NCBI GenBank assembly: GCA_902589475.1
Contig: CACITD010000015.1
Span: 1-49,262, forward strand
Length of the DNA: 49,262 bases
Source: an uncultured Alphaproteobacteria bacterium
GTDB taxonomy: Bacteria; Pseudomonadota; Alphaproteobacteria; Thalassobaculales; Thalassobaculaceae
Direction: 5' to 3'
Shown: piece after piece, positions 7,732 through 18,881 of the stretch
Layout: each line of letters opens with the position of its first letter
How positions within the stretch are numbered: position 1 is the first letter of the stretch
Made by a program: the position numbers and the translations under genes
The notes under the pieces: generated by a model
What the model was told of the DNA's origin: nothing
Seen by the model: the letters and a program-made list of their open reading frames with translations, nothing else
Databases searched by the model: none

Positions 7732-8691
7732 TTGAAAACCAAATTGTTAGAGGTACTTCCCCGAGAGGGGCATCCCTTATTTAGCGTAGCTAAAACCCAT
7801 TTTGCAGAGTTTGGTAAAATGCTTAGAGGGACTACTAGCCTAACCGTTTCAAACGCTGTTGGTCTTGATCAAGACATTGGGTTAAACTGGGCTCTCGCAG
7901 TTGAATTAATGCATAATGCATCACTTGTGCACGATGATGTTTGTGACGAAGATGATTTCCGTCGAGACCATCCTACCGTTTTTGCAATTCACGGAGCACC
8001 GCTCGCAATTTGTTTCGGCGATTGGCTCGTAGCGAAGAGTTTCGAGTGTGCAACGTTAGCAGCCAAGGAATGCAGCGGCGACTCATTTACCGCAATAACA
8101 CTTATCGCAAAAGTAATGTCAGAGTTATCCGCTGGACAAGCCAAGGAATTTACGGGAGCACCTATTCTAGACTGGGAAAGCTACGACACTCTCGTCAGTA
8201 GCAAGACTGTACCTTTGCTCAGTGCCGCAGTGGAAGGTCCTATTCTGCTTTCAAATAAAACAGAATACTTCGAAACCATAAGAAACTTCATTCATTCTCT
8301 CGGATTAGGCTATCAGATATCAAATGATATCTCTGATGCGCTAGGGAAAGATGGTTCAAATAAACCATTCAGTGATTTCTATCGCGGGGCACCTAACGCA
8401 GTCTCAATAACATTTCGTGACACACTTAAAAACGGCCATAGGTTGGAATTTGAAGAATGGGTGAGGAATAAGTTCCGATTGAACCATACGAGTTGGCTAA
8501 CAGAGATTAGACAGAACGGGGCGGTAGATATTTGTACACAACAACTACAACAATATATTCGTGCGTGCCATCATTATAAATCAAGCCTCCCAAAAGAATT
8601 ACAAAAAGCGCTGTCGCCATTAGTATCTTATCTGGAGCAATCAGTTAAACAGCAATTACCGTCAGCGAAAAATCAAAGCGAGAGTCCCTAA
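7732..8691 (+). CDS. crtE: Geranylgeranyl diphosphate synthase (polyprenyl synthetase)
   Basis: Makes GGPP, the C20 precursor of carotenoids, from IPP and allylic diphosphates. The first Asp-rich motif is DDVCD at 68-72 (LVHDDVCDEDDFRR). KT at 159-160 is present. The second motif is NDISD (199-203), with Asn in place of the usual first Asp. The start is uncertain. The listed TTG has a purine run directly against it. The frame stays open upstream to 7594, with a credible helical sequence but no ATG, GTG or TTG. An AAAGGG at 7633-7638 sits nine bases before an in-frame ATT at 7648, a rare start codon that would add 28 residues. Family and pathway are supported by crtI, crtB and crtY directly downstream. 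Confidence 0.93.
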   Translation: MKTKLLEVLPREGHPLFSVAKTHFAEFGKMLRGTTSLTVSNAVGLDQDIGLNWALAVELMHNASLVHDDVCDEDDFRRDHPTVFAIHGAPLAICFGDWLVAKSFECATLAAKECSGDSFTAITLIAKVMSELSAGQAKEFTGAPILDWESYDTLVSSKTVPLLSAAVEGPILLSNKTEYFETIRNFIHSLGLGYQISNDISDALGKDGSNKPFSDFYRGAPNAVSITFRDTLKNGHRLEFEEWVRNKFRLNHTSWLTEIRQNGAVDICTQQLQQYIRACHHYKSSLPKELQKALSPLVSYLEQSVKQQLPSAKNQSESP

Positions 8692-8694
8692 GTT

Positions 8695-10191
8695 TTGGTA
8701 GGTAAACGATCGGTTAACACTCTTGTTATTGGAGGAGGTTTTGGAGGTATTGCTGCTGCCCTACGCTGCAGAGCTCTAGGCCATAACGTGACGCTCGTGG
8801 AACGGCTAGATAAATTAGGTGGTAGAGCTCAAGTGCTTAAAATAGACGGTTACAAGCACGATATGGGCCCAACAGTTATTACTGCGCCATTTCTATTTCA
8901 AGAACTTTTTCAGTTATTTGGTGAAAGCCTCCATGATTATTTGACGTTTGTTCCTGTTTCACCTTGGTATAGATTCGTTTTTCATAACGGGAAAGTATTT
9001 AATTATAGCGGCGACAGCACGCAAATGGACAAGGAGATAGCAAAATTCTCAACCTCCGATATCAAAAATTATAAAAGATTGCTGCAGGCTTCGAAGAAAA
9101 TATTTGATGTGGGCTTTTCGGAATTAGCTCATGTACCATTTCTTACAGTCTGGTCAATGATGAGACAAATCCCTCACTTGATAAGACTACGAGCAGATCG
9201 CACTGTAAGCCAATTTGTTAAACATTATATTGAGAACCCACTTCTCCAAAGAGCCTTCTCAATCCACCCGCTACTCGTTGGTGGAAACCCCTATTCAACG
9301 ACGTCTATCTATTCGCTAATTCATTATCTCGAAAAAAAATGGGGGATTTTTTTTTGCAAGGGGGGTACCGGAGAACTTGTTGAAAAGTTGACCGAGTTGA
9401 TGGAGCGACATGGAATAATAATTAAATATAATACAGAGGTAGAAAAATTATCGGTGAGCGATAACAGAGTTACCTGCGCTTACACCAAAACAAATGAAAA
9501 AATAAAGTTCGACAATATAATTTGCAACGCCGACCCACCTATCGTTTACAAGCATCTCTTAAAGGTGAATCAAGAACAATCCATGGGACTTAAAAAGTGG
9601 TTTCCATCCAGATTAACAAATTATTCCATGGGTCTCTATGTATTCTTTTTTGGCACGACAATTAAATATGAAAAAGTTGCGCACCATACTATTTGGCTAA
9701 CAGAGCGCTTCGAAGAACTTTTAAGTGACATTTTTGATCGGAAAACGCTAACTGAAGACTTCTCTCTCTACATACATAGACCAACTGCAACCGATACAAG
9801 TTTCGCGCCTCCTAACTGTGATAGTTTTTATGTTTTGTGCCCTGTACCTAATTTACAAGCGAGTATAGACTGGGATATCGAGGGGAAGAGATTGCGTGAC
9901 CGTATAGTAATAGCATTATCCAAAACTATCCTGCCAAAACTAGAAGATTACATAACAGCTGAACATTGGATGACACCTAGGGAATTTAAAGAAAACTATC
10001 GTTGCGCCTATGGAGCAGGGTTTTCTATTTCACCTAATTTGACGCAATCAGCGTGGTTTAGATACCATAATGTCGACCCAAAACTTGAAAACCTTTACTT
10101 TGTAGGCGCCGGGACACACCCTGGAGCGGGTCTTCCCGGTGTACTTAGCTCAGCAAAAGTCGCGGAATATTTACTAAAAACAAAGGCATAA
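8695..10191 (+). CDS. crtI: Phytoene desaturase (lycopene-forming)
   Basis: FAD-dependent desaturase converting phytoene to lycopene at the membrane, 498 residues, normal for CrtI. The N-terminus has the dinucleotide motif VIGGGFGGIAAAL (residues about 11-23) and the LGGRAQ segment. The C-terminus has NLYFVGAGTHPGAGLPGVLSSAK, the bacterial CrtI FAD-binding signature. It begins with TTG three bases after the crtE stop. Codons around 9332-9365 form back-to-back homopolymers (A8, G5, T9, G6) encoding the conserved EKKWGIFFCKGGTG region; the frame is intact, but the site is prone to slippage or sequencing error. Neighbour crtB follows after 3 bp. Confidence 0.96.
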   Translation: MVGKRSVNTLVIGGGFGGIAAALRCRALGHNVTLVERLDKLGGRAQVLKIDGYKHDMGPTVITAPFLFQELFQLFGESLHDYLTFVPVSPWYRFVFHNGKVFNYSGDSTQMDKEIAKFSTSDIKNYKRLLQASKKIFDVGFSELAHVPFLTVWSMMRQIPHLIRLRADRTVSQFVKHYIENPLLQRAFSIHPLLVGGNPYSTTSIYSLIHYLEKKWGIFFCKGGTGELVEKLTELMERHGIIIKYNTEVEKLSVSDNRVTCAYTKTNEKIKFDNIICNADPPIVYKHLLKVNQEQSMGLKKWFPSRLTNYSMGLYVFFFGTTIKYEKVAHHTIWLTERFEELLSDIFDRKTLTEDFSLYIHRPTATDTSFAPPNCDSFYVLCPVPNLQASIDWDIEGKRLRDRIVIALSKTILPKLEDYITAEHWMTPREFKENYRCAYGAGFSISPNLTQSAWFRYHNVDPKLENLYFVGAGTHPGAGLPGVLSSAKVAEYLLKTKA

Positions 10192-10194
10192 ACA

Positions 10195-11130
10195 GTGCCA
10201 AAAGCGACCGCCTTAAAACAATATGTTACTGCCGCGAACAAGTTACTTTCTACGTATGGCAAATCTTTCCATTGGGCGCGATATTTTTTGGGCAAAGAAG
10301 CAGGATTACAAGCCACACAATTATATGCCTTTTGCCGATATCTCGACGATTTAGCAGACCAACCCGGTAATCTTGGTGCAACAAAACTCAAGTCGATCCA
10401 AAATATTTTCAATAATTATTCCTATCAAACCGGGAGCTATCCTGAAGTTGATAATTTTTTGTTATTAAGGCAGGAATTAGATTTACCAGATTTTGCTGTT
10501 AAAGATTTGCTTGAAGGGCTTATTAGCGATCAAGGAACTGTTTTACTACTTAATGAAAATCAGTTGATACAATATTCTTATAAAGTAGCTGGTACTGTTG
10601 GCCTAATGATGGCTCCGATTCTTGGAATTTCTAGTAAAAAAGCTATTCCATTCGCAGTAGATTTGGGAATAGCAATGCAATTAACAAATATATCTAGAGA
10701 CGTATTAGAGGACGCCGAGTTAGGTAGACGCTATATACCAGGAGAATGGTGTGATGACCTGTCCGCTCCAAAAATTGTTGAATTAGCTAAAAACGGCACG
10801 ACTGAAGACCGATTGAAAGTCTCCCAGGCGATACAACGTACTTTGTTATTGGCGGAGACCTACTATGTATCTGGCTTTAAGGGCTTAACATACTTGCCAC
10901 CAAGAAATCATTTGGCCATTCTAATTGCCGGAATTATCTACAGATTAATAGGAAGACGTCTTCTAAATTCTGGAACAAAATGGTGGGTAGGACGGCAAAT
11001 TGTTAATAGTACTGGTAAGTTGCTGCATTCCTTATATCCTCCGTTACTTATGCTTAATCGCTTCAAGCGATTACCAGTACATGAGTCACACCTACACAAG
11101 TGCCTTAAGGACTATTTAGATTTTGATTGA
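10195..11130 (+). CDS. crtB: Phytoene synthase
   Basis: Condenses two GGPP to phytoene, the first committed carotenoid step. At 311 residues it has the usual bacterial length. The two Asp-rich magnesium-binding motifs of the squalene/phytoene synthase family are seen: DDLAD (51-55, in LYAFCRYLDDLAD) and DVLED (169-173, in NISRDVLEDAELGRRYIP). It starts with GTG three bases after crtI and overlaps the start of the cyclase gene by 8 bp, so translation is probably coupled. Confidence 0.97.
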   Translation: MPKATALKQYVTAANKLLSTYGKSFHWARYFLGKEAGLQATQLYAFCRYLDDLADQPGNLGATKLKSIQNIFNNYSYQTGSYPEVDNFLLLRQELDLPDFAVKDLLEGLISDQGTVLLLNENQLIQYSYKVAGTVGLMMAPILGISSKKAIPFAVDLGIAMQLTNISRDVLEDAELGRRYIPGEWCDDLSAPKIVELAKNGTTEDRLKVSQAIQRTLLLAETYYVSGFKGLTYLPPRNHLAILIAGIIYRLIGRRLLNSGTKWWVGRQIVNSTGKLLHSLYPPLLMLNRFKRLPVHESHLHKCLKDYLDFD

Positions 11131-12262
11131 AACTTCTGATGTGGAATATTTTCCAACTGCCATTGTAGGCGCAGGTTGCGCCGGATTAACGCTTGCCCAT
11201 GAATTAATAAATTCGAAAGATTTTCCCTGTATCTTACTAGACCCGCAAAAATTTCGCCCTGAGCACGCATTTTCCTTTTGGGATGATGGGCATTCACACT
11301 TAACTTTAGCTCGATCTCTTGCGAGAAAAACATGGTCAAAATGGGAAATTAGAACGTTTGAGGAGACCATCCAAAAATCCAGCAGTCGTTTTGTTTACTC
11401 AACTGTTTCATCATCTAATTATGAAAACCATCTTTTTAAAAAAATTACAGAGAATAGAGGTAAAATATTAAATGCCAGAGCCACTGACCTTTATAAAACA
11501 GAAACCTGTATCCGATTAGAAACATCGTCTCGAAACATTGTCTTTGCTAATAGGGTTTTTGATAGCAGGCCTCCAACCCCTACAAAAAAAACAATATTCC
11601 AACATTTTCTTGGATGGGAAATAAAAACTAATAAATCGGTTTTCGATGAAACCCTCGTTACACTTATGGATTTCCGGGTGCCTCAAGAAGATGGATTTCA
11701 TTTTATCTACGTGTTGCCATATTCCGAAACATGCGCCCTTATTGAATCAACAGTTTATTCAGATACGATGCTTAATCCACAATGGTATGAAAACCAAATC
11801 ACCAAATACTTAACAAATGTAATACAGTGCGAATCGTGGGACGTTATTTATAAAGAACAAGGAGCTATTCCTCTCAATTACAAGAAGGATTTAAAACCAC
11901 TCGGCACGCCCATAGGGCTCAACGCTGGTGCTATGCGAACATCTACCGGATACGCTTTTTCACAGATAATTCATCAAGCCATCACCGTTGGTAAACAGCT
12001 TAAACAAGGCCAAAATCTCGTTCAGATAAAACCTGGAGCTACAAGCTTTGAAAATTGGATGGATAACGTATTTCTTGATGTACTATCATCTTCACCTAAG
12101 TTAGCTCCGTATGTATTTTCAACATTAGCCAAAACTCTAAGTGGTGATGATTTCGTGAAGTTTATGATTGGTGATTGCCCACTTTCGATTAAGTCAAGGA
12201 TAATTTTGGCACTTCCAAAGGTTGATTTTATTCTTGGTGCACTAAGGGGCCCATTCAAATGA
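11123..12262 (+). CDS. crtY: Lycopene beta-cyclase
   Basis: Closes both ends of lycopene to give beta-carotene, the substrate for retinal formation. It is a CrtY-type flavoprotein of 379 residues with the N-terminal dinucleotide fold (IVGAGCAGLTLAHEL), FSFWDDG, the RVFDSRPP segment and a TGYAFSQIIHQA block, all typical of bacterial CrtY. The TTG at 11123 overlaps crtB. A GTG at 11141, six codons later, is an equally good start by homology, and neither has a strong ribosome site (AAGGA at 11106 is 12 bases from the first). The stop overlaps the blh start as ATGA. Confidence 0.95.
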   Translation: MIETSDVEYFPTAIVGAGCAGLTLAHELINSKDFPCILLDPQKFRPEHAFSFWDDGHSHLTLARSLARKTWSKWEIRTFEETIQKSSSRFVYSTVSSSNYENHLFKKITENRGKILNARATDLYKTETCIRLETSSRNIVFANRVFDSRPPTPTKKTIFQHFLGWEIKTNKSVFDETLVTLMDFRVPQEDGFHFIYVLPYSETCALIESTVYSDTMLNPQWYENQITKYLTNVIQCESWDVIYKEQGAIPLNYKKDLKPLGTPIGLNAGAMRTSTGYAFSQIIHQAITVGKQLKQGQNLVQIKPGATSFENWMDNVFLDVLSSSPKLAPYVFSTLAKTLSGDDFVKFMIGDCPLSIKSRIILALPKVDFILGALRGPFK

Positions 12263-13053
12263 AATGGGAACTTTTAATTCCATTACTCTTTATTCTTTTC
12301 ATAGGAATTCCACATGGGGCATCAGACATTCTGATTGCAAGACGGCGCTTCAAAAATTCATGGCTTAAGATATTATTTTTTATAATAGGTTACCTTTTCG
12401 TAGCTATTATCTTTACAACCGCTTGGTTTTTTTATCCTATTTTATGTTTAGGGGTATTTCTGTTCATTTCTGGGTTACATTTCGGTCTGCTCGACATCAT
12501 CAAAATGCCGACTTCTTCGTTGAAATTAATCCAAGCCTTGATCTATGGCCTAACACCAATAATTATTCCCATCGTGTTTCACACAAGAGAGGTGAACGAG
12601 ATTTTTAAGTTATTATTGTTTGATGACAACAATGATATTGCATACCAGATACAACACTTTTTTCTCGTCTGGTTGTTGGGATTAATAATATTTTTCGTAA
12701 AATCCCCAGAAAATTCACAACGGCAAGTCTTAGAAATAATAACACTAGCTACTTTGCTTGTTACTATGCCACCACTTTGGGGATTTGCATTTTATTTTTG
12801 CTTTGTTCATTCCATCAGGCACTTTTTAAACCTAAGAAAAGAATTAAATAATCTGGAGACGTTTGATGTAATTGCGTTATTTATGACTTCAATGGCAACA
12901 ATAACGCTTGTTGCTTTCGCTGGCTTTTTATTAAAAGGGAATGGAATTGAAGAAAGCCTTCTAAAAGTAACCTTTATTGGCTTAGCAGCACTAACAGTCC
13001 CGCATATGTTATTGGTAGACCTATATCCAAGGATAAGAACTACAAGCTCTTAA
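12259..13053 (+). CDS. blh: Beta-carotene 15,15'-dioxygenase, Brp/Blh family
   Basis: Integral membrane iron enzyme that cleaves beta-carotene into two retinal molecules for the opsin. It has 264 residues and many hydrophobic helices. The conserved histidines expected to hold iron are His19 (GIPHGASD), His74 (SGLHFG), His184 and His188 (CFVHSIRH), matching the ligand set known for marine Blh. His249 (TVPHMLLVD) is the further family histidine. It is the last gene of the cluster, coupled to crtY by ATGA. No idi gene follows, unlike some proteorhodopsin clusters. Its base composition looks more A+T-rich than the importer genes. Confidence 0.95.
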   Translation: MKWELLIPLLFILFIGIPHGASDILIARRRFKNSWLKILFFIIGYLFVAIIFTTAWFFYPILCLGVFLFISGLHFGLLDIIKMPTSSLKLIQALIYGLTPIIIPIVFHTREVNEIFKLLLFDDNNDIAYQIQHFFLVWLLGLIIFFVKSPENSQRQVLEIITLATLLVTMPPLWGFAFYFCFVHSIRHFLNLRKELNNLETFDVIALFMTSMATITLVAFAGFLLKGNGIEESLLKVTFIGLAALTVPHMLLVDLYPRIRTTSS

Positions 13054-13075
13054 AAGAGCCACCAATCTATTTTTT
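13046..13075 (+). terminator. Weak terminator after blh
   Basis: GCTCT (13046-13050) and AGAGC (13055-13059) form a 5-bp hairpin whose loop contains the blh stop codon; six T follow at 13070-13075, ten bases after the stem. It is a poor match to an intrinsic terminator but the only candidate at the end of the cluster. Confidence 0.3.
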
Positions 13076-13198
13076 CAATTGAATAATCCACTAAAAACAA
13101 CTCATCTCAATACCTCATATGCTATTTATCAAGTGAAATCTTTAACAAAAAAACGCTTTCCTAAATAATGAAAGCTTAAGTAGATAAACGTAAAAGCT

Positions 13199-13217
13199 TG
13201 TTATAATGTAGATTCGG
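13199..13217 (+). promoter_or_regulatory. Extended -10 promoter of tRNA-Gln
   Basis: TGT-TATAAT at 13199-13207 followed after three bases by GATTCGG (13211-13217). It matches the opsin promoter element at 15 of 19 positions. No recognisable -35 hexamer lies 16-18 bp upstream. The predicted start lies about 47 bases before the tRNA. Nothing else was seen in 13076-13198. Confidence 0.6.
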
Positions 13218-13260
13218 CATGATTGTTCTATTAGGAAATTATTCTGACTAGCTTAAAAGG

Positions 13261-13334
13261 TGGGGAATAGTATAACGGTAGTACAGCGGACTCTGACTCC
13301 TTCAGTCCTGGTTCGAATCCAGGTTCTCCAGCCA
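13261..13334 (+). tRNA. tRNA-Gln (anticodon CUG)
   Basis: A 74-nt cloverleaf with encoded CCA. Acceptor stem TGGGGAA/TTCTCCA has one G-T wobble. The D arm contains GG at the conserved place, the anticodon loop CTCTGAC gives CUG (reads CAG), and the T arm is CCTGG-TTCGAAT-CCAGG. U1-A72 and discriminator G73 are glutamine identity features. The anticodon stem GCGGA/TCCTT has a C28-U42 mismatch and a terminal G-U, where related tRNAs normally pair C with G. It has its own promoter and closes the right side of the phototrophy cluster. Bases 13335-13491 up to the next gene hold only a ribosome site. Confidence 0.93.
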
Positions 13335-13478
13335 AACACACTGTGATATTGGTTAATAAGAATAAATCAACTCGATACCATTTTTATTACTATTTAGTAT
13401 ACATTAAAAAAACGCTAACGCTTTGTTGTTATTAAATTTTACAATTTACATTTTTGCACGATCTGCCACTAGCTGTTT

Positions 13479-13484
13479 GAGGAG
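13479..13484 (+). promoter_or_regulatory. Ribosome-binding site deciding the TTG start of the haem monooxygenase
   Basis: GAGGAG lies seven bases before the TTG at 13492. It selects that TTG over the longer in-frame opening at 13423, which has no such site. Confidence 0.7.
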
Positions 13485-13491
13485 CTTTGAC

Positions 13492-13794
13492 TTGTATATT
13501 GCTTTGAACCGATTCAAAATAATTCCAAATAGGCATGCTGACTTCGAAAACATTTGGCGAAATCGTGAGACACAACTTGAAAAGGTTCCGGGTTTCTTAT
13601 CGTTTAATTTGATAAAGGGCAAAACAACGCAGGACTATATTATTTATGTCTCTCATACGACATGGAAAAGTCAGCAGGACTTCCTAGCTTGGACAAAATC
13701 AGAATCGTTTCGTAGAGCCCATAAAAACGCGGGTGCTCACTCCGAGCTTTACCTAAGACACCCAGAATTCGAAGGTTTCGAGGTTGTTCTGTAA
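13492..13794 (+). CDS. Antibiotic-biosynthesis-monooxygenase fold protein, IsdG-like haem-degrading monooxygenase
   Basis: Small ferredoxin-like-fold oxygenase of 100 residues. Counting from the TTG, Asn6, Trp67 and His77 fall at the places of the Asn-Trp-His triad of Staphylococcus IsdG (N7, W67, H77), which opens the haem ring and releases iron. The sequence pattern LNRFKI...PGFLSFNLIKG...WKSQQDFLAWTKSESFRRAH is typical of this family. The frame stays open upstream to 13423, but those residues look unrelated and would break the match. It lies between tRNA-Gln and the sirtuin with no obvious haem-transport neighbour. A role in haem turnover or iron recovery is inferred from the triad; other ABM-fold activities remain possible. 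Confidence 0.8.
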   Translation: MYIALNRFKIIPNRHADFENIWRNRETQLEKVPGFLSFNLIKGKTTQDYIIYVSHTTWKSQQDFLAWTKSESFRRAHKNAGAHSELYLRHPEFEGFEVVL

Positions 13795-13873
13795 TTACTG
13801 CATAAAATTCCGTGGAGTGGCTAATTGCCAAGGCATAGACTTAATAAATTCATTAATATTAAAAGGTTTTCTC

Positions 13874-14617
13874 ATGGACAAGGCCTTAGATCTTAAAAGA
13901 ATGATTCATCGCAGCCGCAACGTTGTCTTTTTTACTGGCGCAGGCATTTCCACTGAATCAGGTATACCCGATTTTAGAAGTCCAGGAGGTATTTGGACAA
14001 AAATGGCCCCTATACAATTTCAAGACTTTTTGAATAGTGAGGACATGAGAAGGGAGACTTGGCGCAGAAAATTTGCGACTGATAAAACCCTCCTTACAGC
14101 TAAACCAAATGAAGGACATTATGCAATTGAGCGATTAATTTCATCTGGTAAGGCATCAGTGGTTATAACCCAAAATATAGATAATCTTCATCAGGACTCC
14201 GGTGTCCCAAAAGAAAAAGTAATAGAGCTTCATGGAAACGGTACTTTTGCCTCTTGCCTTACTTGTGACACGCGATACGAATTAGAGAATATAAAACAGA
14301 GCTTTCTTGGAGATAATCAATTACCGATATGCAAATTTTGTGGCGGATTAATTAAAACCGCCACTATCTCGTTTGGCCAAGCTATGCCCCTTGAACCTGT
14401 AAAAAGGGCTGAGGACGCAGCTAGCCATTGTGATTTATTTATTTGCATTGGCTCATCGCTGGTAGTGCATCCAGCTGCTCAAATACCCCTTATTGCTAAA
14501 GATAATGGAGCAACACTCGTCATACTGAATCGCGAGGCGACAGCATTAGATGAATATGCGGATCTCGTCATAAATGACGAGATTGGGGAAATTTTACCAG
14601 CAGCGATAGCAACTTAA
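13874..14617 (+). CDS. NAD-dependent protein deacylase, sirtuin (CobB/Sir2 family)
   Basis: Removes acyl groups from lysines using NAD, releasing nicotinamide and O-acyl-ADP-ribose. It has 247 residues from the ATG at 13874, which has AAAAGG just upstream; the frame opens earlier at 13784 without homology. Motifs: TGAGIS (21-26), GIPDFRS (30-36), TQNID (99-103), catalytic His120 in ELHGN, zinc cysteines 128, 131, 153 and 156 (CLTC and CKFC), and the GSSLVVHPAA block near 203-213. All catalytic parts are present. It lies 80 bp after the monooxygenase gene on the same strand. Substrate class (acetyl versus succinyl) is not assigned. Confidence 0.95.
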   Translation: MDKALDLKRMIHRSRNVVFFTGAGISTESGIPDFRSPGGIWTKMAPIQFQDFLNSEDMRRETWRRKFATDKTLLTAKPNEGHYAIERLISSGKASVVITQNIDNLHQDSGVPKEKVIELHGNGTFASCLTCDTRYELENIKQSFLGDNQLPICKFCGGLIKTATISFGQAMPLEPVKRAEDAASHCDLFICIGSSLVVHPAAQIPLIAKDNGATLVILNREATALDEYADLVINDEIGEILPAAIAT

Positions 14618-14685
14618 ATGTTGGTTAAGTGATCATTTACCTTTATGGTTTAATGAAGTAGAAGCCATAAGGAGGCATATCTGAT

Positions 14686-15081
14686 ATGAACGAATTATCT
14701 CTTGAACTAACATTGCTATTATGGGCCGTTGCGCTAACGTTCATCCAACTTATTATTTCTCTTTTAGGTGCTGCACAACAACATGGTCTAATAACCCTAG
14801 CAGGAAATCGAGAAAACATTGGCTCAACTTCTGGATGGGCTGGACGAGCTCAAAGAGCTCATCGAAATATGCTGGAAAACCTGGTCCTCTTTGCAATACT
14901 CGTAGTAGTTGCGCATATTGCTGGTATTTCTAATGAATTAACTGTTCTTGGAGCACAACTGTTCTTCTGGGGAAGATTAGCCTACTCGTTGATTTATGTG
15001 GTAGGTATAGCATGGCTCAGAACTGCTGCTTTTCTCGTCTCGATTTTAGGATTGATATTAATTTTTCTGCAACTAGTTTGA
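14686..15081 (+). CDS. MAPEG-family membrane protein
   Basis: Integral membrane protein of 131 residues with about four hydrophobic helices and the MAPEG pattern GRAQRAHRNMLENLVLFAIL (around residues 55-74). Eukaryotic members act in eicosanoid and glutathione metabolism; the role of this bacterial branch is mostly unknown, with glutathione-linked detoxification as a guess. A good ribosome site AAGGAGG (14668-14674) precedes the ATG at 14686. It ends 23 bp before the converging ligA, with no terminator hairpin visible in the gap. Confidence 0.9.
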   Translation: MNELSLELTLLLWAVALTFIQLIISLLGAAQQHGLITLAGNRENIGSTSGWAGRAQRAHRNMLENLVLFAILVVVAHIAGISNELTVLGAQLFFWGRLAYSLIYVVGIAWLRTAAFLVSILGLILIFLQLV

Positions 15082-15104
15082 TTAGGACTTATCAATCCAA
15101 AACA

Positions 15105-18874
<3,770 letters not shown>

Positions 18875-18881
18875 ATTTTCC

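Noticed and set aside
13423-13491. N-terminal extension of the IsdG-like protein from an earlier start
   Set aside because: The residues show no family match and shift the triad away from its expected positions; GAGGAG selects the TTG at 13492.
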